Part shown: piece by piece, positions 18,172 to 26,448 of the stretch
Layout: every line of letters starts with the position of its first letter
Numbering within the stretch: position 1 is the stretch's first letter
From: CAYWWY01 sp964580185
GTDB taxonomy: Bacteria; Thermotogota; Thermotogae; MWEM01
Assembly: GCA_964580185.1 (NCBI GenBank)
Contig: CAZOJQ010000026.1
Coordinates: forward strand, 1-40,713
Length of the DNA: 40,713 nt
Reading direction: 5' to 3'
Position numbers and translations under genes: made by a program
Notes under the pieces: model-generated
Told to the model about the DNA's origin: nothing
Databases searched by the model: none
What the model saw: the letters and a program-made list of their open reading frames with translations, nothing else

Positions 18172-18826
18172 CACCCAGCATCCCCCTCCCTCCTTCCGTT
18201 CCGTGAGCGGGGGGGGGGATGCGGAATGGGTTGTGCAGCGTTCCCAATTCATAGGATATGCTAACTATTGCGAAACTCCAGAAGAAGCGCGGAAGATCTT
18301 GTCAGATCGGTCCAGGCTTCACCAATCCGCCCATCATCACTGCTATGCCTGGATCATTGATCCCAAAAAAGGGGAACAGCATTGGTCCGATGATCGGGAA
18401 CCTTCCGGAAGCGCCGGGCAACCCATTTACGCCGCAATCCGTTCGTTCGGTCTTCTGTACACCATTGTCGTAGTCAGCCGAACCTTTGGTGGGATAAAAC
18501 TGGGTCGGCGCGGGTTGATGAACGCGTATTCCCACGCAGCGACCCAGGCCATTCAGAAAGCGGGTCCAATCGAGTGCGTTGCTGGCGATGCCCTTGTTTT
18601 GGAGTCCGAGTATAGTCATTGGGAAGGAATCCTGCACGAGCTTCGTTTGATGCAGTTACCATACTCAGAAGAACAGGTTTCCTATGGCATACGGATCCGT
18701 TTGTCAGTTTTTGTACCACAATCCATTCGAGATCAAGCCAATCGATGGCTTCAGAATCGAATGCAATTGGGGACCATCCGGTCTTTTCGTTGGGATGGCC
18801 CACGAATCCGAAAGGGTAGAGGGTAG
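18152..18826 (+). CDS. yigZ: YigZ / IMPACT family protein
   Basis: UPF0029/Impact N-terminal family, with the typical HHHCYAWIID, SDDREPSGSAGQPIYAAI and VVVSRTFGGIKLGRRGLMNAYSHAA motifs, followed by a C-terminal DUF1949-like domain. Family members in eukaryotes act on Gcn1/translation control; the bacterial role is not established. The start is uncertain: ATG 18152 lies inside hflC and lacks a ribosome binding site, and GTG 18203 lies in the loop of a strong hairpin (18178-18222). The N-terminal coding part contains a run of ten G (18209-18218). It could be phase-variable or structure-controlled. Confidence 0.85.
   Translation: MHSLENNTQHPPPSFRSVSGGGDAEWVVQRSQFIGYANYCETPEEARKILSDRSRLHQSAHHHCYAWIIDPKKGEQHWSDDREPSGSAGQPIYAAIRSFGLLYTIVVVSRTFGGIKLGRRGLMNAYSHAATQAIQKAGPIECVAGDALVLESEYSHWEGILHELRLMQLPYSEEQVSYGIRIRLSVFVPQSIRDQANRWLQNRMQLGTIRSFRWDGPRIRKGRG
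18178..18222 (+). other. Strong hairpin with G10 tract at the hflC-yigZ junction
   Basis: GCATCCCCCTCCC (18178-18190) can pair with GGGGGGGGGATGC (18210-18222), a 13-bp stem with one T-G wobble and a 19-base loop. The 3' arm is a run of ten G. No T-tract follows, so it is not an intrinsic terminator. It begins 6 bases after the hflC stop, and its loop holds the GTG 18203 candidate start of yigZ, so it may control relative expression of the two genes. Confidence 0.55.
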
Positions 18827-18837
18827 GGAGGAATGGA

Positions 18838-21258
18838 ATGACCATCTGGCAAGGATTCATCGGGCTTTTTTCTCTCCTCATTACCAATATGTTTATCCTT
18901 CGGTCTTTGGCACAATTGGATCCCCAAAAGAAGGTTCCCGGGTTTCTCAAATCGATTTCTGTGATTGCGCCTATTGCGTATGGCGGGTCTCTCTATTTGG
19001 GCTGGGCTTATCAATCGGATTTTTTGATTTTAAGCTACTCCATTTTTTTCCTGAACAACCTTTGGTTCCTTGTATTTTTCCGGAATACTGTGTTTTCGCT
19101 CCTATTACCCATCAAGGTTCGCCGGGGATTCTTGTTCTCGATGATCGTTTTTTTTCTGCCCGCAATTCTTTCGGTAGCCGTGATGGACTTCACCGGGTTT
19201 ACCAATTTCATCTTTCTGATCTCTTATATCTTGGGTCTCTTTCCTTTAATGATGTATCTTTCGACGATTGTTGGCCTTTCTGTGACCTCGATAACCTGGG
19301 GGATTCTTCTTTCAGCTTTTCTGTTCTCAATCGATCTTTTTTTGCGAAGCGGATTCATTCCGATCTTCGCCGAAGACTACCGGTTTGCTTCATCCGAGCT
19401 TTTTCGGTGTTTTTCGGTAGGGATCGGTGCTTTCGTCTTCCGATTGGGGAAAGGGTATCCCAAACTTGAGGAGAAACAAGAAATCCTCCCGGGTTCCAAA
19501 CAATTAAGCAATGTCTTTTTTGTCATACTTGCCGTCTTTCCCGTTATGATCTTTTATGCTGCCTTTTGGCAAGCAAACCTCAATTACCGGGATTCCCAAA
19601 AAAAGGAGATCTTTCTAGCACAGGAAGTCTTTTCTCTTTCCTTGAAGATGATTGAAAACGAATCATCCAAATATGCGCGCATTATTCAAGATGTGCGCAA
19701 TACCTCCACAATCGCGAATGCTCAGTGGCGGTTGAGGAGTTTCCAATTTTCCGAACCCGAATTGGAGCTTGTGCAAATTCTGACTACGTACCCTGTTGGT
19801 ATGGAAGGGATTTCTGTCAGTTTTCAGGAAGACCGGTTTGAAATATACGCCGATACCGACAAAGGGTGGGGCATAAAAATGGTCCTCAATACCCAAAAAA
19901 TATACCAGCATTTTCCCCTGAATCCTCAGCAACAGTTATATCTATTCTATGATCAAATCCCTGTTTTTCGCCCTTCGTACACATCAAGCAGCGCGTTTGG
20001 CATTCAACCGACCGAATACGAATTTGCCTTTCAAAGCGTTGCTTCTTTTTTGGGTCATGAATTGGATGCCTATTTGGTTTTTCAAACCAGCATTCCAATG
20101 CTGAGTCAGTTTACCATTGTCTTCCTCATGGTCGCTATTCTGGTTTTGGTCTTGATTTGGTTTTTTTACGACCTGTACCTTGCCAATTGGGAAAAGAAAG
20201 TGCAAAACCATATCCGAACTCTGGTTTCAACCCGAGAAACGATGCACACACAGATGGAGAAAACCAGTTCAGAGATGCGGATTTTGCGAAAGGACTTGAG
20301 TTTGTCCGAACAAATCCGAACGCTGCTGATCCGCACCTATTCTGATTACATTGCTCTTTTTCTGCGATTCCAGTTCCCCCCGTTGAGCCAAGGGAAAACC
20401 CAATATTCTGAATTAAACCATCTCTTGGATCGGATCAACCATTCTTTGGCTTGGTCCCCAAAAGTTTTCCTTGTTCAAAAAGGGAGTTCGGGATGGATTC
20501 CTATTTCCGTTTCAAAAAGGGAGTATCAAGCTATTGAATTGCACGCCATTCCAGATGAAGTAGACTTTGCTCGATATACCTATCGCGTCGGAAAGGAAAC
20601 GGATACAGGCGTAATCCTGTCTCGCAGAGACCTTGCTTTACTGGTTTCACTGGATGACGCGCACCGAGAACTATCTCTGGACGAACAGACCCTTCTTCAA
20701 GTTGGAATGGATTTCGCAGCCTTTTACGTCAGGATTCACAAACAGCTGAATAAAGCCGGCCATCTTACCTATCAATATATGTGGATTTCGGAAATGCTGA
20801 TGAACACTTCCGATCACCCTCAAATTGAAGATCTGATCACTTCTGTCCTTTCGTTGTTTCATCGGTTTTACCGAGAAACAGTTTTGATCGGAATGGTCCA
20901 CGTCTGTGATGATCAACTTACTTGCTATTCGATGGAAGATGGCAGCGCTTCATTACAAAAAACTCATTTGAATGGAATGGATTACGATTATTTGGTCCAG
21001 AAGATCTATATGGGGGCACCGGTATTCTCAGAGTTGTTCCAGGAACAAAAACCCATTCATCCCAATGGCCGTTCAGGAATTCTTTTACCGTTATTCGGAA
21101 AAACCCCATATAAGTTTGCCGTGGTCGTAGAGTTTGTAAATTTCCAAGTATTCCCGGCTATAGAAAGGGAACTGCTTTTCTTCTTGGGAAAAGTGTTATC
21201 CCACCTTTTCACGCAAATCCCGGAACAAGGAACTGAGAAGGAACCCAGCGAATCATGA
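18838..21258 (+). CDS. Large multi-pass sensor-like membrane protein with GAF-like cytoplasmic part
   Basis: An 806-residue protein. Hydrophobic helices fill about residues 1-215, another membrane helix lies near 225-245, an extracytoplasmic domain spans about 250-420, and a last helix lies near 425-446 (FTIVFLMVAILVLVLIWFFY). A coiled coil follows (about 450-490), then a soluble C-terminal portion with two regions resembling GAF-type sensor folds. No histidine kinase, GGDEF, HD or phosphatase motif is seen, so an output domain is missing or unrecognised. ATG 18838 is 6 bases after GGGAGG. The next gene starts in an ATGA overlap. Signal reception at the envelope is inference. Confidence 0.7.
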   Translation: MTIWQGFIGLFSLLITNMFILRSLAQLDPQKKVPGFLKSISVIAPIAYGGSLYLGWAYQSDFLILSYSIFFLNNLWFLVFFRNTVFSLLLPIKVRRGFLFSMIVFFLPAILSVAVMDFTGFTNFIFLISYILGLFPLMMYLSTIVGLSVTSITWGILLSAFLFSIDLFLRSGFIPIFAEDYRFASSELFRCFSVGIGAFVFRLGKGYPKLEEKQEILPGSKQLSNVFFVILAVFPVMIFYAAFWQANLNYRDSQKKEIFLAQEVFSLSLKMIENESSKYARIIQDVRNTSTIANAQWRLRSFQFSEPELELVQILTTYPVGMEGISVSFQEDRFEIYADTDKGWGIKMVLNTQKIYQHFPLNPQQQLYLFYDQIPVFRPSYTSSSAFGIQPTEYEFAFQSVASFLGHELDAYLVFQTSIPMLSQFTIVFLMVAILVLVLIWFFYDLYLANWEKKVQNHIRTLVSTRETMHTQMEKTSSEMRILRKDLSLSEQIRTLLIRTYSDYIALFLRFQFPPLSQGKTQYSELNHLLDRINHSLAWSPKVFLVQKGSSGWIPISVSKREYQAIELHAIPDEVDFARYTYRVGKETDTGVILSRRDLALLVSLDDAHRELSLDEQTLLQVGMDFAAFYVRIHKQLNKAGHLTYQYMWISEMLMNTSDHPQIEDLITSVLSLFHRFYRETVLIGMVHVCDDQLTCYSMEDGSASLQKTHLNGMDYDYLVQKIYMGAPVFSELFQEQKPIHPNGRSGILLPLFGKTPYKFAVVVEFVNFQVFPAIERELLFFLGKVLSHLFTQIPEQGTEKEPSES

Positions 21259-21791
21259 TTATCAAACTGATATGTCTATTTTTCCTGATGAGTATACCGA
21301 TGCACACTACGGTTTTCTCCCTCTTGGTCTATTACACCGATATTACCCAGTTTCCGGATAGCCATGCGAAACTGGAATCCATTTTCAGGGAATCTGTGCA
21401 ACCCGTCCGAGCGAAAATCCATGAGTACCAAGACGTTTCGGCTTTTATGCAAGCAACAGGCGCTCCATACTGGATCCGTGGATTCACCAACCATTCAGGG
21501 ATTTATCTACAAAGCCGTCATCTTTTGCGAAACCAGTATGATCCGACCCTGGAACATGAATGGCTTCATTGGACCATCAAACACTACTCTTCCATGCCGC
21601 CATGGATGGAGGAGGGGCTGGTGTGTTGAGTTACGGGAGAATTGGCTCCGTACAATCATATCACCCCTATGGAATCCATTGAAACTCGTTCTATCCAAGA
21701 ACTGCAGAATCCTTGGGAAATGATTGCCTTTTCCTTGGGAGCGATGAAACTGGTTCAATCGATTTTTGGGCACAAGGAGGACGTTCCATGA
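21255..21791 (+). pseudogene. Peptidase-MA-like zinc protease gene interrupted by an in-frame TGA
   Basis: The frame begins at ATG 21255 (ATGA overlap with the gene before), encodes a hydrophobic signal-like start, and carries HEWLH, a perfect HExxH zinc motif, followed by PPWMEEGL, the downstream Glu motif of peptidase MA (gluzincin-like) proteins. A TGA stop falls at 21627-21629, right after EEGLVC. Reading through it, the same frame continues sensibly (VTGELAPYNHITPMESIETR, then FSLGAMKLVQSIFG, like the family's C-terminal part) and ends at TGA 21789-21791, with an ATGA overlap to the next gene. A single TGG-to-TGA change would explain it. It may be a fresh pseudogene, a recoded gene or a sequence error; the 124-residue product alone retains the metal motif. 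Confidence 0.7.
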
Positions 21792-22525
21792 TCTACCCAG
21801 TTCCCCCGAGAACCTTCGCGCATCGGAGAAAGAAAAAAAAGAAAAAGCTTCCATGGATCATCGTGATCATTATTCTGGGAATCGCCGCTTTTGTTATCGG
21901 TCTTTTCTGGAGATATCAAAACCTCTATCAGTCTGTTGAAATGAGCTATCCCCGTGTCGACTATGTTTTTGTCCTACCGGAGCAACAACAGGTGGTATTG
22001 ATCCGAAACGATACCGTCCGAAAGATCAGTTATATTCTCAATCTGTCTCAGCAAACGTATGATCCTGTTCTGCGGGTTCATCTGGATTACGCAGAACCCA
22101 GGGAACTGGCGCAACCCCTGCGCACCCTATTCAATCCCGTCGATTTTACCTACTATGCATCCCTTAAAAATAGTGATATCGGCCGGCTCGGTTCTTTGCT
22201 CTCAGTTACCGATTTCCATCTGGCTGAAGAAGACGCATTGGTTCGTTTGTTGCAAGCAGTGGCAATCGGTCCTTTGGAATTCATTTCCTTTTCATCCACA
22301 CAACCGATCATGCAGTTCATGAACAACAGCAACCTCAACACAAAAGCGCTTTTCCGGCTGATCGATCAATTGCGCACCTATGCCATCCAAATCGTTCCGG
22401 TTCAATATCAAACCCTCCATCCTGTGACCATCCGCCTCAATCAAAGTACGGGGACTCAATCGGTCCAGCGATATTACCTGGATTCCACCCATCTCAACCA
22501 GATCAAGGAGTTTATTAATCCGTGA
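21788..22525 (+). CDS. Membrane-anchored protein of unknown function next to LCP gene
   Basis: A 245-residue protein with a strongly basic N-terminus (HRR then six Lys), one membrane helix (about residues 24-43) and an outer domain. ATG 21788 lies 7 bases after AAGGAGG; a longer in-frame reading from 21713 overlaps the protease frame and is rejected. The outer part loosely resembles an LCP domain stripped of its catalytic Asp/Arg residues, a weak impression only. It overlaps the LCP gene by 4 bp, suggesting the two work together in the envelope. Confidence 0.65.
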   Translation: MIYPVPPRTFAHRRKKKKKKLPWIIVIIILGIAAFVIGLFWRYQNLYQSVEMSYPRVDYVFVLPEQQQVVLIRNDTVRKISYILNLSQQTYDPVLRVHLDYAEPRELAQPLRTLFNPVDFTYYASLKNSDIGRLGSLLSVTDFHLAEEDALVRLLQAVAIGPLEFISFSSTQPIMQFMNNSNLNTKALFRLIDQLRTYAIQIVPVQYQTLHPVTIRLNQSTGTQSVQRYYLDSTHLNQIKEFINP

Positions 22526-23778
22526 AACCGGGCACCATTTTCTTTCCCTTTCTTACCTTTTTTGGCCTGATCATCGGTGGGCTTTCTGTCTTTCTCCTAA
22601 TTATCCCCTTTATTTCTATCTTTGAAGGCCTTCTTGAACCACGGTTTGCGAATGAGCCTTTCTATGTCCTGGTCTTAGGATTAGACGACCTGGAGGATTC
22701 CGGATCAGGACGAACCGATGCGATCAACGTCATTGGTTTTTCTCCTACTGACCGACGGATTGGGGTGTTGCCCATCCCCCGTGATTTGATGCTGGAAATC
22801 CCCTCAACCCAAGGTCCTCAAAAAACAAGAATCAACGCCTTGTATAGAAGTCATGGTCTTGAGTTTCTGATTCAGCAAGTGGAAGCTTTACTGGACCTAT
22901 CGATCGAACGTTCGATTATTTTGAACTACGAGCTATTTCAATATCTCGGAGATCAATACGGTCCAATCCCCATCGATGTTGCTTCTCCCATGAGGTATTA
23001 TGATACCCAACAAAAATTGGAAATCGATTTCCCTGCTGGGAGAATCATGATGTCCGGGCCGGATTTGCTGAAGTACATCCGCTTTCGGGATGATTCCATG
23101 GGTGACTTAGGGAGAATCCAGCGGCAAAAAGACGTTGTCCAGCGATTGCTGGAAGCGATGAAACAGAAGACCAATCTGTTTATGCTGCCCACGATCTACA
23201 CAAACATTCGAAAACAGATCCTGTGGGACTTCGATCTGAACGATTTGATCTACCTCTACATCCACTTTCGCGATCAGTTCGACATGGTGTTCCTTTCCTT
23301 TCCTTATTCGATCATGGCGAATGGTGAGCTGGTCATCAATCCGCAAAGAACCAATGATTTACGCTATCAGCTGAGCACCCTTAAAGTCCCCATCCAAATT
23401 ACCCGCCCTCAGGTTCTGATTGTGAACGGGTATAGCGATTCTGCCTTTTCCTTCTCTGTAACCATTGATAATGCATGGAGGACTCGATCCGAAATCAGTT
23501 ACACGATGATCCCGCAAAAGATTCAAGCGAAATTGGTGGACGATTGGTTGGCCAATCAAGACACTCTCATCTTCTTGACGCAGGACCCTGTCAAGAGACA
23601 AGAGATCCGGCAAACCCTACAGCGCATTCATCCATCCATTCCATTCCAGGAGATCTACCCCTTGCCTGCTTCCGGACTGGAAGAATACTACTACTTTCTC
23701 GATCTTTTGCACGATTATGGCTATTTTTACGGATTCCCTCTGGATGGAATCATCTATCTAGCCCATCCAGTTCAATAG
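22522..23778 (+). CDS. LytR-CpsA-Psr (LCP) family cell-wall glycopolymer transferase
   Basis: A 418-residue protein. A membrane helix (about residues 8-32) precedes the LCP domain: YVLVLGLDDLEDSGSGRTDAINVIGFSP, GVLPIPRDLMLEIP, RINALYRSHG, and a later RFRDDSMGDLGRIQRQKD with the conserved Arg residues. LCP enzymes transfer undecaprenyl-linked glycopolymers onto peptidoglycan. The C-terminal part (about 300-418) resembles LytR_C-type domains (VLIVNGYSDS). Start GTG 22522 overlaps the previous stop. It implies an anionic or secondary glycan attached to the wall, consistent with the dehydratase gene at 10134. Confidence 0.88.
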   Translation: MKPGTIFFPFLTFFGLIIGGLSVFLLIIPFISIFEGLLEPRFANEPFYVLVLGLDDLEDSGSGRTDAINVIGFSPTDRRIGVLPIPRDLMLEIPSTQGPQKTRINALYRSHGLEFLIQQVEALLDLSIERSIILNYELFQYLGDQYGPIPIDVASPMRYYDTQQKLEIDFPAGRIMMSGPDLLKYIRFRDDSMGDLGRIQRQKDVVQRLLEAMKQKTNLFMLPTIYTNIRKQILWDFDLNDLIYLYIHFRDQFDMVFLSFPYSIMANGELVINPQRTNDLRYQLSTLKVPIQITRPQVLIVNGYSDSAFSFSVTIDNAWRTRSEISYTMIPQKIQAKLVDDWLANQDTLIFLTQDPVKRQEIRQTLQRIHPSIPFQEIYPLPASGLEEYYYFLDLLHDYGYFYGFPLDGIIYLAHPVQ

Positions 23779-23797
23779 TCTCGCGGGGTCTTGTTTA

Positions 23798-23806
23798 TGG
23801 TACAAT
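23798..23806 (+). promoter_or_regulatory. Extended -10 promoter before the rsmD cluster
   Basis: TGG plus TACAAT (23801-23806), within a 16-base block identical to 2741-2756. It lies 27 bases before ATG 23834 and after the LCP stop. No -35 is seen. Confidence 0.4.
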
Positions 23807-23833
23807 TGGGAATGAAAAGAGGGAAGAATCCCA

Positions 23834-24718
23834 ATGCCAAATAATCGTACGCTGATCCGTTTGGGTCCGAATTTCTTGATAAAAAAACTGGAAACCCTTC
23901 ACGCCATATGCGCTGAAGATTCGAAGCTGCATGAGTTCATGATAGCTGAAGATCCTTCGTCAGAACAGAGATTTCCTTTCTTCCTGATCTCTCACCCATC
24001 CATGCCGTCCTTGTATTGCGTCTTTACCGAGCGGGGTTTGACCGTGGCGGGCGTCACGACTCGAACCACATCCGATTCCGGGTTTTCATTGGATTTCCAT
24101 AGACCCTCCAAAAAAATGCTGTCTATCTATCGAGACATATGCTCAGAGAACCTTTCGAAAGAAGTCAATCCTTCAGAAACGAAGATGGGGTTCGGCCGGA
24201 CCCAAGAAGTTCCAATTTTCCCTTCTATCGCTGTTATTGGGGTGGAAAAACTCCTTCGAAAGGTCCTCATGAATGAATCTCTTCAAAAAAAGGAAATGAT
24301 TACCATCGCGGGTTTTTTTTCGGAAGACACAGGACAGTACATACTCCGCTACTATAATCGATGGGTTACCCCTGATTACCGAGTGGATTTTGTTGGTGAT
24401 CAGGTTGCTCTATCTTTATCGTTTCCTCCATCCTGGTTTTCGCGCGAGCGTCTTGAAATCTTCCGTACAATAGCCCATTCACTCACGAGTGTGCTTTCGT
24501 ATTGGCACCCGGAAATTCATCCCAACACATCTCAGAGCATAACAGCGCCCGATCAAGGGCGAATTCTGATTACTCTATGGATTTCGCTCAAACAACTGCC
24601 TCATTGGATATCGAAATTCGATCCCTTTCAACAGACCTTTAAACGGGCTGTCTTGAATACCTTAGACCTATATTTGGTTGATTTCAAAGGACAATGGGGA
24701 TATCGAGATCAATCATGA
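23834..24718 (+). CDS. Unknown cytoplasmic protein
   Basis: A 294-residue protein not recognised. No signal peptide or membrane segment is evident; it is mixed alpha/beta with a central segment IAGFFSEDTGQYILRYYNRWVTPDYRVDF. No catalytic motif or cysteine pattern stands out. ATG 23834 follows an AGAGGGA-type ribosome binding site and its own candidate promoter. Its TGA overlaps the rsmD ATG by 4 bp, so it is co-translated with rsmD. Confidence 0.7.
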   Translation: MPNNRTLIRLGPNFLIKKLETLHAICAEDSKLHEFMIAEDPSSEQRFPFFLISHPSMPSLYCVFTERGLTVAGVTTRTTSDSGFSLDFHRPSKKMLSIYRDICSENLSKEVNPSETKMGFGRTQEVPIFPSIAVIGVEKLLRKVLMNESLQKKEMITIAGFFSEDTGQYILRYYNRWVTPDYRVDFVGDQVALSLSFPPSWFSRERLEIFRTIAHSLTSVLSYWHPEIHPNTSQSITAPDQGRILITLWISLKQLPHWISKFDPFQQTFKRAVLNTLDLYLVDFKGQWGYRDQS

Positions 24719-25386
24719 GTCTGGCCAAAGACAAAAACCAACCCAGTTATCTGCAAATCACAGGAGGCCTTTTTCGCGGAAGAAAGATCCGAACTGTCCA
24801 AGACGCCCGAACCCGATACACGCCCGAGATTGTTCGTGGGGCTCTCTTTTCTACTCTGCACTCTCGGATTGACCTGCAAGGGGCCCGTTTCTTGGATTTA
24901 TGCGCAGGGAGCGGGATTGTTGCATTCGAGGCCCTAAGCCGCGGGGCGAAACAAGCCACCTTGGTAGATGTTTCTCATAAGGCGATTCGCGCTGTAGTCA
25001 CCAATGGTCGCCAGCTGGGTGTTCTCGATCGGATCAAGATCCATCGGATGGATCTGAAGTCATACTTGCAAAAAACTACCGAATCGTATGATGTCGTTTT
25101 TTTGGACCCCCCATTTGAGGAGATAATTGTAGGCAAATACCTAACTACAATCGATGAATGTATGAATCAAAACCCATCTTTTTTGTCGAACCAGGGCGTA
25201 TTTGTTCTCGAATGCAGGGAAGGAATCGTACTGCCCAACCTCCAATTGATGCGGGTGATTCATCAAGCCGTGTACGGAACTGTTTGCCTAACCTATTATC
25301 AACCATTCTCTGATGGGAGCAACAAGGAAGGGAGGGAGCGGCCCATGGGGTCGCAGACCAATGACGAAAAAAATCGTGGGGATTGA
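24715..25386 (+). CDS. rsmD: 16S rRNA (guanine966-N2)-methyltransferase RsmD
   Basis: SAM-dependent methyltransferase acting on the small-subunit rRNA. It opens with the family pattern ITGGLFRGRKI and RYTPEIVRGALFSTL, has SAM motif I FLDLCAGSGIVAFEALSRGA, and the catalytic VFLDPPFEE (D/N-P-P-F/Y). The 223-residue length is normal. ATG 24715 (ATGA overlap) is preferred to an in-frame ATG at 24694. The C-terminus runs past the usual end by a polar stretch that overlaps the ROK gene. Confidence 0.92.
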   Translation: MSLAKDKNQPSYLQITGGLFRGRKIRTVQDARTRYTPEIVRGALFSTLHSRIDLQGARFLDLCAGSGIVAFEALSRGAKQATLVDVSHKAIRAVVTNGRQLGVLDRIKIHRMDLKSYLQKTTESYDVVFLDPPFEEIIVGKYLTTIDECMNQNPSFLSNQGVFVLECREGIVLPNLQLMRVIHQAVYGTVCLTYYQPFSDGSNKEGRERPMGSQTNDEKNRGD

Positions 25387-26314
25387 TCTAGGCGGTTCCA
25401 GCATAAAAGCGGCCGTTGTTACCTTTGATGGGGGAATCCTTACCAAAGGCGTTGCTGAAACAATGGTGTCTGAAGGCAGAGAAAAGGTAGCCAAACGAAT
25501 CAGTACACTGATCCGGGAATTAACTCGGGGAGAAACCGGGATCGCAGTTGGGATTGGCTCGCCAGGATCCGTGGATAGAAAAAAGGGGATCGTTCGGTTC
25601 TCACCCAACTTTCCGGATTGGAACCACTTCCCTCTCAAAGATCGGATCGAAGAAGCAACCGGCTGTCCGACCTACGTTGAAAACGATGCGAAGGCTGCGG
25701 CTTTGGGAGAGAAATGGTTTGGTCTTGCAAAAGGAATCGATCACTTTCTCGTAATAACCCTCGGCACAGGAGTTGGTGGAGGGATTATGTCTCATGGGCA
25801 ACTGATTACCGGCGCAGACGGAATGGGCGGAGAATTGGGGCATGTGAATGCGATCCCGGACGGAGCTTTATGTGGGTGCGGTTCGAAGGGATGTTTAGAA
25901 ACGGTAGCTTCAAACACTGGAATGCGAAGAATGGCTCTTGAAGGGAAGAATCGGTTTCCCAACTCGTTGATCTTTGAACTATCCGGTGACAGCCGATTTG
26001 GAGCGAGAGAAATCTTCCTGGCTTATTCTCGAAAAGACCGTTTGGCAGAGCTTATTGTCCGCCAATTTTGTTCCGGGCTCGGAAGAGCGATTGGATCGTT
26101 TGTCAATATCTTCAATCCGCGGCTGGTGATCCTGACTGGAGGAATATCTCAAGCAGCGCCCTTTTTTTTGGAAGAGGTCGTCAACGTGGCGAATGAACAT
26201 GTGTTTCTCTCTCTCATGCACTCCTTTGAGGTCCGCCCAAGTGATTTGCGGGAAAACGCAGCCATTTTGGGCGCGGCGTCAGTGGCATTGGAAAACCTAT
26301 CGATTCGGCTGTAG
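25361..26314 (+). CDS. ROK family sugar kinase (glucokinase-like)
   Basis: A 317-residue sugar kinase. ATP motif VGIDLGGSSIKAAVV, catalytic region ENDAKAAALGE, VITLGTGVGGGIM, then ELGHVNAIPDG and the ROK zinc site CGCGSKGCLE are all present. It probably phosphorylates glucose or a related hexose. ATG 25361 begins MTKKIVGIDLGG; an in-frame ATG 16 codons earlier lies inside rsmD. The 26-bp overlap with rsmD shows coupling. Substrate not determinable. Confidence 0.9.
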   Translation: MTKKIVGIDLGGSSIKAAVVTFDGGILTKGVAETMVSEGREKVAKRISTLIRELTRGETGIAVGIGSPGSVDRKKGIVRFSPNFPDWNHFPLKDRIEEATGCPTYVENDAKAAALGEKWFGLAKGIDHFLVITLGTGVGGGIMSHGQLITGADGMGGELGHVNAIPDGALCGCGSKGCLETVASNTGMRRMALEGKNRFPNSLIFELSGDSRFGAREIFLAYSRKDRLAELIVRQFCSGLGRAIGSFVNIFNPRLVILTGGISQAAPFFLEEVVNVANEHVFLSLMHSFEVRPSDLRENAAILGAASVALENLSIRL

Positions 26315-26372
26315 GTATGCCCTATATCAACCTAGCAAGAGTATGCGCACGGATACGAGAGTATGCTTTGTT

Positions 26373-26400
26373 TTGGATTTCTCGATCAATCCGCTATAAT
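26373..26400 (+). promoter_or_regulatory. Promoter of argF
   Basis: TTGGAT (26373-26378), 16-bp spacer, TATAAT (26395-26400), about 49 bases before the argF ATG, in the 134-bp gap after the ROK gene. No ARG-box-type operator was recognised. Confidence 0.55.
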
Positions 26401-26448
26401 ACGCTCTGAAGAATCGAGATTTCCCATTTTGCGGAGGTGGTATAGAAT

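Noticed and set aside
21627..21629. TGA as a sense codon (recoded Trp or selenocysteine)
   Set aside because: Many genes in the window end in TGA, and no selenocysteine-insertion element was recognised downstream. Kept as an interrupted gene instead.
23812..23844. A ten-codon ORF starting right after the 23798 promoter
   Set aside because: Too short, no family; probably just leader sequence before the 23834 start.
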